Origin: CAZWSX01 sp964636985
Lineage (GTDB): Bacteria; Planctomycetota; Planctomycetia; Pirellulales; Pirellulaceae
Assembly (NCBI GenBank): GCA_964636985.1
Contig: CAZWSX010000037.1
Span: forward strand, 1 to 57,215
Length of the DNA: 57,215 nucleotides
Reading direction: 5' to 3'
The number at the start of each line of letters is the position of its first letter. Position 1 is the stretch's first letter. The position numbers and the translations under genes are program-made. The notes beneath the pieces are model-generated. The model saw only the letters and a program-made list of their open reading frames with translations. It made no database searches and was not told the origin of the DNA. Positions 1-9,141 of the stretch are shown here, piece by piece.

Positions 1-1176
1 GCCTGCAAGGAAGTCGCCGCAGGCAAATTCGACGGCGAATTCCCGATCGACGTCTTTCAGACGGGCTCGGGCACCTCAAGCAACATGAATGCCAACGAGG
101 TCATCAGCAACCGCGCCATCGAGATCATGGGGCTCGATCGCTTCGTCGCCGCGAAGCCGATCCACCCCAACGATCACGTCAACATGGGGCAAAGCACCAA
201 CGACATTTTCCCCACGTCGATTCATGTCGCCGTCGCACGCGAGATCGAACTGGCGCTGATTCCGGCGCTGACAAAATTCCGCGATACGCTGGCCGAGAAG
301 GCCAAGGTGTGGGACAAGGTCATCAAGATCGGCCGCACGCACCTGGCCGATGCGACGCCGCTTCGCTTGGGGCAAGAGTTTGGCGGTTTTGCCCGCCAGT
401 TGACGCTTTCGATCGAGCGCGCCCGATCCGCCCAGAAGGCGGTTCTCGAATTGCCCGCCGGCGGCACTGCTGTCGGCTCAGGCATCAACACGCATCCGGA
501 GTTCGGTGCTCGCGTGGCCAAGTGCCTGGCGGAAGAAACAGGCATTCCATTCATCGAAGCCGTCGATCACTTCGAAGGCAATGCCCAGCGCGACGGATTA
601 GTTGAATGCCACGGCCAGTTGCGCGCCGTGGCCGTGACACTATTCAACGTAACAAACAACATCCGCTGGCTCAGCTCGGGCCCGCGATGCGGCTTTTATG
701 AAATCAAGCTGCTCGACTTGCAGCCCGGCAGCTCGATCATGCCAGGCAAGGTGAATCCCGTGATGTGCGAGAGCCTGATGCAGGTCGCCGCGCGGATCAT
801 GGGCAACGATCAGACCGTCGCCTTCAGCGGCGCCTCGGGCGGGAATTTCCAGCTCAACATCATGATGCCCGTGATGGGGCAAACGACGCTCGAGAGCATC
901 CACCTGGCGGCCAAAGGCGTAAACGCCTTCGTCGATTTGTGCGCCAAGGACATGGAAGCCAATCCCGAGGCCTGCGAAGCGGCGGTCGAAAAAAGCCTTT
1001 CGATGGTCACCAGCCTCAACCCGCACATCGGCTACGAAAAAGCGGCCGCACTGGCCAAAGAAGCATTCAAAACAGGCAAGACGATTCGCGAGCTTTGCCG
1101 CCAAGAGGGTATTTTGCCGGAACAGACACTGACCGAAGCACTCGATCCGTGGAGCATGACCGAGCCTAAAGCTTGA
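1..1176 (+). CDS. fumC: Fumarate hydratase class II, 5' truncated by window edge
   Basis: This enzyme interconverts fumarate and L-malate in the cytoplasmic TCA cycle. The frame is open from the first base, so the first ATG at 85 is internal. About 391 residues are present; class II fumarases have about 465, so roughly 75 N-terminal residues lie outside the window. The family signature GSSIMPGKVNP is intact (encoded near 729-761) and holds the catalytic serine loop. GRTHLADATP carries the substrate-binding histidine segment, and TGSGTSSNMNANEV is the usual N-terminal active-site stretch. Aspartase and argininosuccinate lyase share the fold, but the combination of motifs fits FumC best. Nothing looks broken. 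Confidence 0.95.
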   Translation, partial: ACKEVAAGKFDGEFPIDVFQTGSGTSSNMNANEVISNRAIEIMGLDRFVAAKPIHPNDHVNMGQSTNDIFPTSIHVAVAREIELALIPALTKFRDTLAEKAKVWDKVIKIGRTHLADATPLRLGQEFGGFARQLTLSIERARSAQKAVLELPAGGTAVGSGINTHPEFGARVAKCLAEETGIPFIEAVDHFEGNAQRDGLVECHGQLRAVAVTLFNVTNNIRWLSSGPRCGFYEIKLLDLQPGSSIMPGKVNPVMCESLMQVAARIMGNDQTVAFSGASGGNFQLNIMMPVMGQTTLESIHLAAKGVNAFVDLCAKDMEANPEACEAAVEKSLSMVTSLNPHIGYEKAAALAKEAFKTGKTIRELCRQEGILPEQTLTEALDPWSMTEPKA

Positions 1177-1283
1177 TGCTGGTGTGCACCACTTGTAACG
1201 AAGAGATCCCACAAAACTAAAACGATTCGACCTCGAAAAGGAATTTCGGGGCATCGCACATACGTTTGCCAGGAGGGCAATCC

Positions 1284-2795
1284 ATGTCGATTCGCAACAC
1301 ACTTGGTTGGCTTAGCGCGGCAGTCGCCGCCGCGGGCCTTGTGGTGACTCCTTCTTACGCTCAATCGCGCAAGAAACCGTCGGTCAAACCGGTGGCAACA
1401 AGCAACGATGAGGAAGACTCCGAGGCCGAGTACGAATCGGAAGAAGCGGAGGCGGAAGAAGCGGAGGCGGAAGCCGATGAAGAGTCGGACGAGGCCGAAG
1501 CCACCGAAGAGGAAACGTCCGATTCGGAGGAGACTGCCGAAGAGGAGTCGACTTCCAAAAACTCCTCCAAAGCGAGCGGCGCGGCCGAGTTTCTGGCCAA
1601 AGCCTCTCGCTCGGCGAAGACCGCGCAAACCGAACTCGAACTGCAACAGATCTTGCGGCTGTGCGAACAAGCCAAAACCGCGAAGCCAACGGCAAAAGAA
1701 TCGGCCTACGCGAAAACGCTGGCCGCCTGGGCGCATAATCGCCGGGGCGAACTGCTGGCCGACCACGCGCAAAGCGTGCCCAACGCGAGCGATGCCCAAC
1801 GGGCTGCCATCGAACAAAAGGCCCTCAAGGAATTCGATACGGCGATCAAGCTCGACCAGACCAAGTGGAAGGCGTATCACAACCGCGGCGTCAGCAACGG
1901 CGCCCTCGGCAACAACGATAAGGCTATCGCCGACTTCGACAAGGTGATCGAGCTTAAGCCCGATTTTCATTTGGCTTTTTTCAACCGCGGCGAATTGCGC
2001 CGTCAATCGGGACAGTTCGACGAAGCCATCGCCGACTACTCGCAAGCCATCAAGCTGGCGCCAGACGACCCGATGCCGCTGGTCGGCCGCGCCATGGCGT
2101 CGGCCCACTTGGGACACGATGAGAGCGCGTTCCGAGATTATTCAGCCGCCGTGGAATTGGCACCGACGAATGTCAGCTATCGGCTCGAGCGCGCCGAGTT
2201 CGCACAGCTCCTAAGCAAATGGGACATCGCGTCGACCGAATACGCCAAAACGATCGAAATCCAAGAGGACTGTGCGGCGGCTTTTCGAGGCTATGGATGG
2301 CTCTTGGCAACTTGCCCGCAGCCCAAGTTCCGCAGCGCCAAAGCGGCGATTGAAGCGACTGAAAGAGCCGTTGCATTGGCAACCGATACGCACGAACTCG
2401 ACTACCGCTACCAGGACGCCCTGGCCGCCGCCTACGCGAACGCCGGGCGTTTCGATGCCGCGGTGAAGCTGATGGACGCGGCCCTGGCTAGCGCTCCTCA
2501 AGAGGCAGCCGAGGAGCTGACCCACCGCAAGTCGGTCTACTTGAGCAAGCAGCCGTACCGGCAAGGCGTGGTCACGCATCCGACGACCTCGCGCACTGCC
2601 CCTGCATCGCCGTCGATGATTCAGCCAGCGTCGAACCTCGACGAGCAGCCCCACAAGACGGCGAACAACGGAAGCATTCCGCGAGAGGACCTCCCATCCA
2701 AGGGCAAGCCGCCGGCGAACTTAAAGGCTCCCCGCAACTCCAGTCGCCCGGGAGCAACTTCCGGCAACGGTCCGTGGCGCGAGTACGTGCGATAA
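1284..2795 (+). CDS. Exported TPR-repeat protein with acidic linker
   Basis: The protein has 503 residues. I chose ATG 1284 over an in-frame TTG at 1266 because AGGAGG lies just upstream of the ATG and a clean signal peptide follows (hydrophobic AAVAAAGLVVTPSYA, cleavage after AYA). Residues about 30-95 are an extremely acidic Glu/Ala/Asp/Ser linker with no expected fold. Residues about 115-430 hold TPR-like units (for example FDTAIKLDQTKWKAYHNRGV, FDKVIELKPDFHLAFFNRGE). The C-terminus is Pro/Ser-rich and basic. TPR domains mediate protein-protein contacts; the partner is unknown. The gene stands alone between fumC and a DUF1801 gene. Confidence 0.85.
   Translation: MSIRNTLGWLSAAVAAAGLVVTPSYAQSRKKPSVKPVATSNDEEDSEAEYESEEAEAEEAEAEADEESDEAEATEEETSDSEETAEEESTSKNSSKASGAAEFLAKASRSAKTAQTELELQQILRLCEQAKTAKPTAKESAYAKTLAAWAHNRRGELLADHAQSVPNASDAQRAAIEQKALKEFDTAIKLDQTKWKAYHNRGVSNGALGNNDKAIADFDKVIELKPDFHLAFFNRGELRRQSGQFDEAIADYSQAIKLAPDDPMPLVGRAMASAHLGHDESAFRDYSAAVELAPTNVSYRLERAEFAQLLSKWDIASTEYAKTIEIQEDCAAAFRGYGWLLATCPQPKFRSAKAAIEATERAVALATDTHELDYRYQDALAAAYANAGRFDAAVKLMDAALASAPQEAAEELTHRKSVYLSKQPYRQGVVTHPTTSRTAPASPSMIQPASNLDEQPHKTANNGSIPREDLPSKGKPPANLKAPRNSSRPGATSGNGPWREYVR
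1443..1472 (+). repeat. Perfect 15-bp tandem duplication in the acidic linker
   Basis: The unit GAAGCGGAGGCGGAA occurs twice head to tail and adds five Glu/Ala residues per copy to the acidic linker of the TPR protein. The flanking codons are similar, so the linker probably grew by slippage and its length may vary between strains. Confidence 0.8.
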
Positions 2796-2870
2796 ATCGG
2801 ACGAAACGAGTGGCCAAAGAGGAGGCGGCCATTCAAGATACAAGCCACCCCTCCAGCCGGATGCCACTCC

Positions 2871-3344
2871 ATGAAAAAAGCCAAACCTAAGTCACCTGCC
2901 TCGAAAGCAGCTACTGCGAAAGCCACTCTCTCGCAAGCAACCAGCTCGAAGCGCGCCAAAGCCAAAGCCAAAGCTCCTGAGACCATCGACGACTACATCG
3001 TGGCCTTTCCCGCGAAGGTCCAGGCGGTTCTCCAAAAGGTCCGCGCGACGATTCAAAAGGCCGCGCCGGACGCCGAAGAGGTGATCAGCTACCGGATGCC
3101 CGCCTTCAAGTGGAACGGCATCGTGGTTTACTTCGCCGGCTGGAAAGAGCACGTTGGGCTCTATCCGCCCATCCGTGGCGACGTTGAACTGGAAAAGGCC
3201 GTTGCTCAATATGCGGGCCCCAAGGGAAACCTCCAGTTCCCGCTCGACAAACCGATGCCGTACGCCTTGCTCACGAAGATCGTGAAGCACCGCCTCAAGC
3301 AAAATGCGGATCGCAAGAGCGCCAAGGCCAAGCGAAAGGCCTAA
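2871..3344 (+). CDS. DUF1801 (YdhG-like) domain protein
   Basis: The protein has 157 residues. Residues 1-40 are a Lys/Ala/Ser-rich basic tail. The remainder matches the DUF1801/YdhG fold: IDDYIVAFP, a helix with VRATIQKAAPDAEEVISYRMPAF, then KWNGIVVYFAGWKEHVGLYP and a KGNLQFPLDKPMPYALL segment, which is the usual order in this family. One Bacillus member has been proposed as an iron chaperone; most have no known function. No signal peptide is visible, so it is probably cytoplasmic. The basic tail could bind nucleic acid, which is inference only. It does not form an obvious operon with the genes around it. Confidence 0.85.
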   Translation: MKKAKPKSPASKAATAKATLSQATSSKRAKAKAKAPETIDDYIVAFPAKVQAVLQKVRATIQKAAPDAEEVISYRMPAFKWNGIVVYFAGWKEHVGLYPPIRGDVELEKAVAQYAGPKGNLQFPLDKPMPYALLTKIVKHRLKQNADRKSAKAKRKA

Positions 3345-3372
3345 CCACCTTTCGCCATTTCGGCCAAAGTCA

Positions 3373-4818
3373 TTACTCGTGCCGCAGAGCTTCGATCGGG
3401 TCTAGCATCGCCGCCCGGATCGCCGGATAGACGCCGAACACGACCCCAATCACCACCGAGATCCCAAAGGCGAGCGGAATCGACGCCGGGACGATAATCG
3501 GGTCCATGTCGCGCACGGTTTCAGGAATCCCGCGCATCAGATGTGGCGCGAACGCGTTGATGAGTTGCCGCGACCAGTCGATCACGTAAGGGCACAATAG
3601 GCCAACCGCGATGCCGGTAAGGCCCCCCACGACTGAGAGTGAAACCGTCTCGACGAGAAATTGAAGGACGATGTGCGTTCGCGTCGCGCCCAAGGCGCGG
3701 CGAATACCAATCTCGCGGGTCCGCTCCGTCACCGTGGCGAGCATGATGTTCATGATGCCGATGCCGCCCACCAGCAACGAAATCGCGGCAATCAATCCCA
3801 TGAACAGCATGAACATCAAGCGGGTGATTCGCGCCTGCTCGAGCAGTTCCTCGGGGACGACAACGTCGACATCGCGACGGACGATCTTGGGCCCTGTATC
3901 GCCCCCCGATTTCGATCCGCCAAACGCGACGGGCGTCACGGACGACTTGGCCTGACCTGCCGCGCTGGAAGCACTCTTGTCTTCTACTCCCAACGTATCG
4001 CGAACGAGAGCCGCGGTGGCCCGGACCCGTTCCGCCATGTCTCCACCGGGTCCGACGGGCTTCACTTTGATCGTGATTTGATTCAGTTCGACAATCTCGC
4101 TGGAGAACGTGCTGCCGCGGCGCGTGACCACCAGGTCGCCCACTTGCTGGCGGGCCGTGCTGATGGGGATGTACATGTCGCTGGAGAAGTCTTGTGCTTC
4201 GAGCGAGCCGCCAATCGCGGCCGTGGCCCCACGATGGTAAAGAACGCCGACGACCCGGAAGAAGTCCTTATTCTCGGAGAGATAAACGGATCGGCCGATT
4301 GCGTCCTCGTACGGAAACAGCGTGTCGGCCATTCGCCCAGCTAACACGCACACATTGGCCCGCTCGTCGACATCGGCTTCGGAGAGGAATCGCCCGCGAG
4401 CGACTTCCAACTTGGTCACGTCGGCGTAGTCAGGGGTGCAGCCGACTAAGCGGCCGTCGACATCGCGTCCATCGAACGTAACCGTGCGGCGGATCTCGCG
4501 GATCGGCAATAGCCGTTCAGCAGTCGGAATCGTCAGGCGCAGCAGTTCCAGCTCGTCGCGCTTAAGCCCGTATGGGAGCGGTCCGTTCGCATTGGCCGAT
4601 ACTTCCGCCGGCGGCTTGATGCTCCGGATGATGATGTTCTCGGCGCCCAAGCCTTCGATCTGCTTCTGGGCGACAACGCTGATCCCTTCCCCAATCGCCA
4701 GCAGCCAAATCACGCTCGCCACGCCGATAAAAATACCCAAAACGGTCAATAGCGACCGCATCGGGTGCAAGATCAGGCTTTTCAGGCCCAACTGAAACGT
4801 GCGAATGAGGAACAACAT
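3373..4818 (-). CDS. MacB-type ABC transporter permease
   Basis: The protein has 481 residues and the MacB/FtsX layout. One transmembrane helix lies near residues 17-40 (GIFIGVASVIWLLAIGEG), then a large periplasmic MacB_PCD domain (about 45-330), then three C-terminal helices (ITRLMFMLFMGLIAAISLLVGGIGIMNIML, the region around LSVVGGLTGIAVGLL, and PLAFGISVVIGVVFGVYPA). ERTREIGIRRALGATRTHI is the coupling-helix segment typical of FtsX permeases. It is the last gene of a minus-strand operon after the ATPase (26-base gap) and the HlyD-like adaptor. The complex probably exports a peptide, lipid or drug across the cell envelope; the substrate cannot be read from sequence. No TolC-like partner is nearby. 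Confidence 0.9.
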   Translation of the reverse strand: MLFLIRTFQLGLKSLILHPMRSLLTVLGIFIGVASVIWLLAIGEGISVVAQKQIEGLGAENIIIRSIKPPAEVSANANGPLPYGLKRDELELLRLTIPTAERLLPIREIRRTVTFDGRDVDGRLVGCTPDYADVTKLEVARGRFLSEADVDERANVCVLAGRMADTLFPYEDAIGRSVYLSENKDFFRVVGVLYHRGATAAIGGSLEAQDFSSDMYIPISTARQQVGDLVVTRRGSTFSSEIVELNQITIKVKPVGPGGDMAERVRATAALVRDTLGVEDKSASSAAGQAKSSVTPVAFGGSKSGGDTGPKIVRRDVDVVVPEELLEQARITRLMFMLFMGLIAAISLLVGGIGIMNIMLATVTERTREIGIRRALGATRTHIVLQFLVETVSLSVVGGLTGIAVGLLCPYVIDWSRQLINAFAPHLMRGIPETVRDMDPIIVPASIPLAFGISVVIGVVFGVYPAIRAAMLDPIEALRHE

Positions 4819-4844
4819 CGGGGTGACAAACCCGTCGGTGAAGG

Positions 4845-5582
4845 CTACGTGGAAATGATCTGGGCCGCGACCGGCGGCACGTCGTGAACAATTCTATTGG
4901 CGGTCGGCAAATCCGACTGAACGATTCCGTCCCTCAAGCGAACGACCCGCTTGGCGTGCTGAGCCACGTCGTCTTCGTGCGTGACCAGGATCAACGTTCG
5001 TCCCTCTTTGTTGAGACGCTCGAACATCATCAAGATCTCTTCCGACGTTTTCGAATCGAGGTTCCCCGTCGCTTCGTCCGCCAGGATGAAGTAGGGATCG
5101 TTTACCATGCTGCGGGCAATCGCCACGCGCTGTTGCTGACCACCCGAAAGCTGATTCGGCCGGTGTCCGAGGCGCTCGCCTAGGCCCACCATCTTGGCCA
5201 GTTCAATGCAACGCTTACGCGTGGCGGCGTTCAGCTTGCCCTGGTAGTAGAGGGGAACTTCGATATTCTCGACCACCGTCAATTGCTGAATCAGGTTGTA
5301 CGACTGAAAAATGAAGCCGATCCGCGTTGCCCGCACCCACGAGAGTTGGGCATCGTTCATTTGCGAAACGTCGTCGTCGCCGAGGTAGAAATGCCCCTGC
5401 GAAGGACGGTCGAGACACCCCAGCAAGTTGAGGAGCGTACTTTTGCCCGAGCCCGATGGTCCCATGATAGCGACGTAATCGCCTTCGGGAACATCGAACG
5501 AAACGCCCCGCAGAGCGTGGACGGTTTCACTTTTGAGGACGTAGTCTTTTTTGAGGTTGACCAACCGAGCTGCCATTCGCAT
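4845..5582 (-). CDS. MacB/LolD-type ABC transporter ATP-binding protein
   Basis: The protein has 245 residues and is the cytoplasmic ATPase of the efflux complex. It has Walker A GPSGSGKST, Q-loop FIFQSYNLI, signature LSGGQQQRVAIAR, Walker B YFILADEATGNLDS and switch histidine LVTHE. The TGNLDS sequence after Walker B is typical of the MacB/LolD/FtsE subfamily. I set the start at ATG 5582: an AGGAGGT-like site lies 10 bases upstream, inside the last Gly-Gly codons of the adaptor gene, whose stop is only four bases before this ATG. A second ATG at 5576 is possible. The arrangement implies coupled translation of adaptor, ATPase and permease. Confidence 0.92.
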   Translation of the reverse strand: MRMAARLVNLKKDYVLKSETVHALRGVSFDVPEGDYVAIMGPSGSGKSTLLNLLGCLDRPSQGHFYLGDDDVSQMNDAQLSWVRATRIGFIFQSYNLIQQLTVVENIEVPLYYQGKLNAATRKRCIELAKMVGLGERLGHRPNQLSGGQQQRVAIARSMVNDPYFILADEATGNLDSKTSEEILMMFERLNKEGRTLILVTHEDDVAQHAKRVVRLRDGIVQSDLPTANRIVHDVPPVAAQIIST

Positions 5583-5586
5583 CGGA

Positions 5587-7515
5587 TTAGTTACCTCCTG
5601 GTCCACCGCCGCCAGCACCACCCGGGCCGCCGCCCCCCGGTCCACCAGCGCCGCCTGCCGCCATGCGTTGCCGAATCTCAGCGATCCGCTGCTTGGCGAA
5701 CAGATCCAGCTCTTTACTGTCTAACTGGCCGTCCTTATCGGTGTCGGCTTCCTTCATTTGCTTTCGTTGCGTGGCAGCGTCTGGCATACCGGGCCGCTCT
5801 TGAAACTCCATGGTGTCCAACTCGGCCATCGAAAGCTTGCCGTCGCTATCGGCATCGCTTCCCAACCACCGCGAAACAAACATTTCGGCCGAGAACCCAG
5901 GACGGGCACCTCCTGGTGCGCCGCCGCCCGGCCCGCCAGCACCTGGTCCACCTCCTCCTGGCGGACCTTTTCCAGGTTCGCCTGTCGGAGCGCCCGGCGG
6001 CCCCTTGGCTTCCGGACCACCTGCAACTTCGTCGGGCGTGGGGCCTGGATCGGGAAGGTTTGGCAGGTTCAGAAGCCCCGCAAACCCACGTGGACTCATG
6101 ACCACATTTTGGCCCACGCTCACGCCACTATCGATCGCGAAGAACTTGTCGTTCGTGGCCTTACGATGAACTTCAACCGTCTTGTATTTCGTCCCGTCCT
6201 GAACCACGCAGAAGAACTTCTGCTTGTGTTCGACAACGGCTTGCACCGGCACTTGAATGGCCGACGGGATCCGCTGCGAGTAAATCCGCACTTCCGCGTT
6301 CATATTGACGCGCAGTTCGGGTGGCGGATCTTTGATCTTCACGTAGGCGGCATACCGCTTGATGTTGCCCGAGGACCACCCCCCAGGCTCGGCGTACTGA
6401 TTGACTTTGACGACTTCCCCTTCCAGCCAAACGTCCTTAAGGGCATCGGCACGAATGGCCGCAGGCAAACCTGGTCGCACGAATCGAATCCGCGACTCGT
6501 TGACGGTCGCCTTCACTTGCATCTTGTTCGAGTCAGGCAGCCGGATGATTGGTTGTTGCTCGCGGACTTGTGCTCCGGCCTCAACCACGAACTCCGCATT
6601 CGAGCCGCTGCGGCCGCCTTGGCTGTACTTGTTAGCGTAAACCACTTGCCCAGCCTGCGGCGCCTTAATGGTGCACTTTTCGATCTGGTCGTCGATTTCT
6701 TTGAGCTTTTGCCTTTCCAGATCGTCGCTGTTTTTCTTCGAGTTCAGCTCGGCTTCGGCGACTTTGATCGCGCTGTCGAGATCGTTTACGGTCCGCTTCT
6801 TGGTGTATTTCTGAAGAACCGTTAGTTTGGTTTTCGCCGCTTGCAAATCCTTGCGGGCCTTTTCGCAGGCATACTGTTCGCCTTCCAGTTGCAGCGGGTT
6901 GACAATGCCCTTAAGCGACAGACGCTCTGTCGAATTTCGTGCCAATTCGGCAGTGCGCAAGGTCCCCTCAGCAACGAAGACTTCTGACAGGATCGCCTGC
7001 TCCGATTCCTTGTAGGTGCCATCCAAGTACTCTTCCTTGGCAATCTTCGCTGATTCGAGTGCGTTCTCCGCCGTGATCATGGCTGCGTTGCTGGTAAAGC
7101 AAGCAATTTGTTGTTGCGTTCGATCAGTCTCCAGGGCTCGCGAGTCGAGGCGAACCATCACGTCCCCTTTTTCGACTTTCGCCCCTTCGGGAAGGATGTC
7201 GAGAATCGTGACGCCACTGCCGCCGGTGCGCGCTTTGACTTCGCAGCGAATTTCGATGCTCGACGAGCTTTCGATTTCGCCTTGTTCCAGAACGATGTGC
7301 TCGAACGGACCCTCGGAAACGGTCTCAGTGATGAGCCCCTCATAAGCGTCGGTCGATTTGTCGGCCGGGCGGAACGAGTAGTAAAGCAGCCCGCCCGCAG
7401 CCACGGCGAGGACCAAGAGAATCACCAGCCAGGTGCTTCCGCGACGTGCTTGCTTTGGTGTGCGTGCTTTTTTTCGCGAGCTATTAGACAACGGAGTCAG
7501 GATGCGCGACTTCAT
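5587..7515 (-). CDS. HlyD/MacA-like periplasmic adaptor with C-terminal EF-hand pair
   Basis: The protein has 642 residues, longer than typical MacA adaptors (about 370-400). Starting at ATG 7515 gives a basic N-terminus, one membrane anchor (WLVILLVLAVAAGGLLYY, about 30-47), a lipoyl/barrel-sandwich half, a long helical hairpin (about 150-270), the second half and a beta-barrel region. The reading frame is open far upstream, but that stretch does not look like protein. Unusually, residues about 505-545 are Gly/Pro-rich and are followed by two EF-hand loops (DADSDGKLSMAEL near 554 and DTDKDGQLDSKEL near 591), then a Gly-rich tail. It should bridge the permease to an outer-membrane channel; the EF-hands suggest a Ca2+-responsive tail. 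First gene of the efflux operon. Confidence 0.88.
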   Translation of the reverse strand: MKSRILTPLSNSSRKKARTPKQARRGSTWLVILLVLAVAAGGLLYYSFRPADKSTDAYEGLITETVSEGPFEHIVLEQGEIESSSSIEIRCEVKARTGGSGVTILDILPEGAKVEKGDVMVRLDSRALETDRTQQQIACFTSNAAMITAENALESAKIAKEEYLDGTYKESEQAILSEVFVAEGTLRTAELARNSTERLSLKGIVNPLQLEGEQYACEKARKDLQAAKTKLTVLQKYTKKRTVNDLDSAIKVAEAELNSKKNSDDLERQKLKEIDDQIEKCTIKAPQAGQVVYANKYSQGGRSGSNAEFVVEAGAQVREQQPIIRLPDSNKMQVKATVNESRIRFVRPGLPAAIRADALKDVWLEGEVVKVNQYAEPGGWSSGNIKRYAAYVKIKDPPPELRVNMNAEVRIYSQRIPSAIQVPVQAVVEHKQKFFCVVQDGTKYKTVEVHRKATNDKFFAIDSGVSVGQNVVMSPRGFAGLLNLPNLPDPGPTPDEVAGGPEAKGPPGAPTGEPGKGPPGGGGPGAGGPGGGAPGGARPGFSAEMFVSRWLGSDADSDGKLSMAELDTMEFQERPGMPDAATQRKQMKEADTDKDGQLDSKELDLFAKQRIAEIRQRMAAGGAGGPGGGGPGGAGGGGPGGN

Positions 7516-7843
7516 GCGGCAATCCCCGCAGCAGGGAGGGAGGTGGGGACTAAGGAAGGAGCCTGCATAATAACACATCGGCGATGGAATCCGATAGCCC
7601 GCAAGGGGGGTATGGCAGGACCCATAGAATTTAATGCAATATTGGCTCGGAAGTTTCGCCAAATCCGCTGTCTCCCCCGCCTTCGTTCTCTTTCGACTTT
7701 CCCTCGTTTTTGATCTTGGGGCGAATTCGGCGGTATCGCTATCATGCCGCTCGGAACCTTGCACTTGGACGCTCAGTCCGAGTCCCCCACAGTCGCTCAT
7801 GGACGAGCACCAACCGCGCACGACCCTCAAGGAAGAGAAGCTC
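7516..7843. other. Divergent intergenic region between efflux operon and glycan cluster
   Basis: These 328 bases must hold the start signals of both the efflux operon (minus) and the first glycosyltransferase (plus). A short hairpin with arms ACTTGGAC and GTCCGAGT (one G-T pair) lies at 7763-7783, in what would be the glycosyltransferase leader. A weak TTGATC (7710-7715) / TATCGC (7734-7739) pair could be a plus-strand promoter but is not convincing. I see no RNA gene. Confidence 0.4.
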
Positions 7844-9079
7844 ATGTCGTCGTCGAGTTCATTACGAATCCTCCACGTCTCCACGTGGCAAGTGCCGTGC
7901 GGAATCGCTACCTACTGCGGCAATCTCGTGAAAGCGCTCAACGGGGCCGGTGTCCACAGCGAAGTTTTCACGTTGCAACCGCACGCCTGGACCACGTACC
8001 TGCCGATCGACATCAAGGAACTCCAAGGCGAGTTCACCAAGCGGATCGCCGACTTCGATTTGATTCACTTCCAGCATGAGCATGGGCTGTATGGCGCATC
8101 GATCGGCATGAACTACGCCGCTAAGCAGTTCGGCCAATTGCTGACTATCTGCCGCAACATGAAGAAGCCGGTCATCACGACCTTCCACACGGAAGTCAGT
8201 CCAGGAAGCAAGCGCACTCCCAAGTGGATGCAAGGCTTCAAGGACTTCCTCCGCCACTGGAAATGGCGCTCGCGCGTCGCACACCACTTTGGCAGCCAGC
8301 CCGGCAAGGCCAGAGCCATCGTTCACTCCTCCATCACGCGCTATGCCTTCGCCAAGGCCGGACTGCCGATCGATTCGATCCACGTCCTGCCGCACGCGTG
8401 TTTGCCCAAGCGCGAGTTGACGCTGAGCCGCGCCGACGCCAAGAAGCGATTGGGCTTGCCCGTCGACTGCACGCTGCTCACGTTGTTTGGCTTCGTTGGT
8501 TCCTACAAAGGGCACGACCTGGCTGTGAGTGCGCTCAAGCGTCTTCCCCGCAGCTACCGATTGGCAGTCTGTGGCGGCTCGCATCCAGAGTCGAAGGATG
8601 GCTACATGGGCCACTTGATGAACCATGTGAAGAAAGCAGGACTCTCGGATCGCGTCACCGTAACGGGCTGGATCGCAAACGAGACCGCCGACCTCTACTA
8701 CGCCGCCACCGATATCTGCCTGGCCCCTTATCGGCCTTATTCGAATTTGTCGGCTTCGGGTGCCATCACTTGGGCCCTCAGCTCCGGGCGACCCACCATC
8801 GCCAGCAAGATCGATGCGTTCCAAGCCGTTCAACGCGAACAGGAATGCATGATGATGACCACGCCCGAGGCGACCGTGGAACTCGCCTGGGCCATCGAAA
8901 AGCTCGCCAAGGACCCCCAGATGCAAGAGCGTCTGGTCGCTGGCGCGCTTCGATACGTCGACAAGTACTCGTGGCCTAAGAACGCCACGCAAACCATCGA
9001 GCTTTACGACAAGCTCTTGGGACGAACCACATCAATGCCGCGTCTGGCCGAAGGCACGGCACAAGCCCGCGCCGCCTAG
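7844..9079 (+). CDS. GT4-family glycosyltransferase, first gene of surface-glycan cluster
   Basis: The protein has 411 residues with the GT-B fold expected of GT4 enzymes. The N-terminal half opens with LRILHVSTWQVPCGIATYCGNLV, a usual acceptor-side start. The C-terminal half has LLTLFGFVGSYKGHDLAVSAL, VTVTGWIANETADLYYAATDICLAPYRP and SNLSASGAITWALSSGRPTIAS, in place of the classical EX7E segment. Such enzymes move a sugar from a nucleotide sugar to a growing glycan on the cytoplasmic side of the membrane. ATG 7844 was chosen for the GGAAGAG site upstream; ATG 7799 is an alternative. It leads a run of same-strand glycan genes reaching 17875. Confidence 0.85.
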   Translation: MSSSSSLRILHVSTWQVPCGIATYCGNLVKALNGAGVHSEVFTLQPHAWTTYLPIDIKELQGEFTKRIADFDLIHFQHEHGLYGASIGMNYAAKQFGQLLTICRNMKKPVITTFHTEVSPGSKRTPKWMQGFKDFLRHWKWRSRVAHHFGSQPGKARAIVHSSITRYAFAKAGLPIDSIHVLPHACLPKRELTLSRADAKKRLGLPVDCTLLTLFGFVGSYKGHDLAVSALKRLPRSYRLAVCGGSHPESKDGYMGHLMNHVKKAGLSDRVTVTGWIANETADLYYAATDICLAPYRPYSNLSASGAITWALSSGRPTIASKIDAFQAVQREQECMMMTTPEATVELAWAIEKLAKDPQMQERLVAGALRYVDKYSWPKNATQTIELYDKLLGRTTSMPRLAEGTAQARAA

Positions 9080-9141
9080 GATCCCTTTCGAACTACTCGC
9101 CAATTACTCAACAACCGTTTGGACTGTCGTAGGAGATACTC

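Noticed and set aside
1443..1472. Possible CRISPR-like or regulatory repeat
   Set aside because: It is only two copies of a coding 15-mer in an acidic linker, with no spacers.
7745..7762. Sigma-54-like TTGCA upstream of the first glycosyltransferase
   Set aside because: There is no GG dinucleotide 12 bases before the GC, so the -24/-12 geometry fails.
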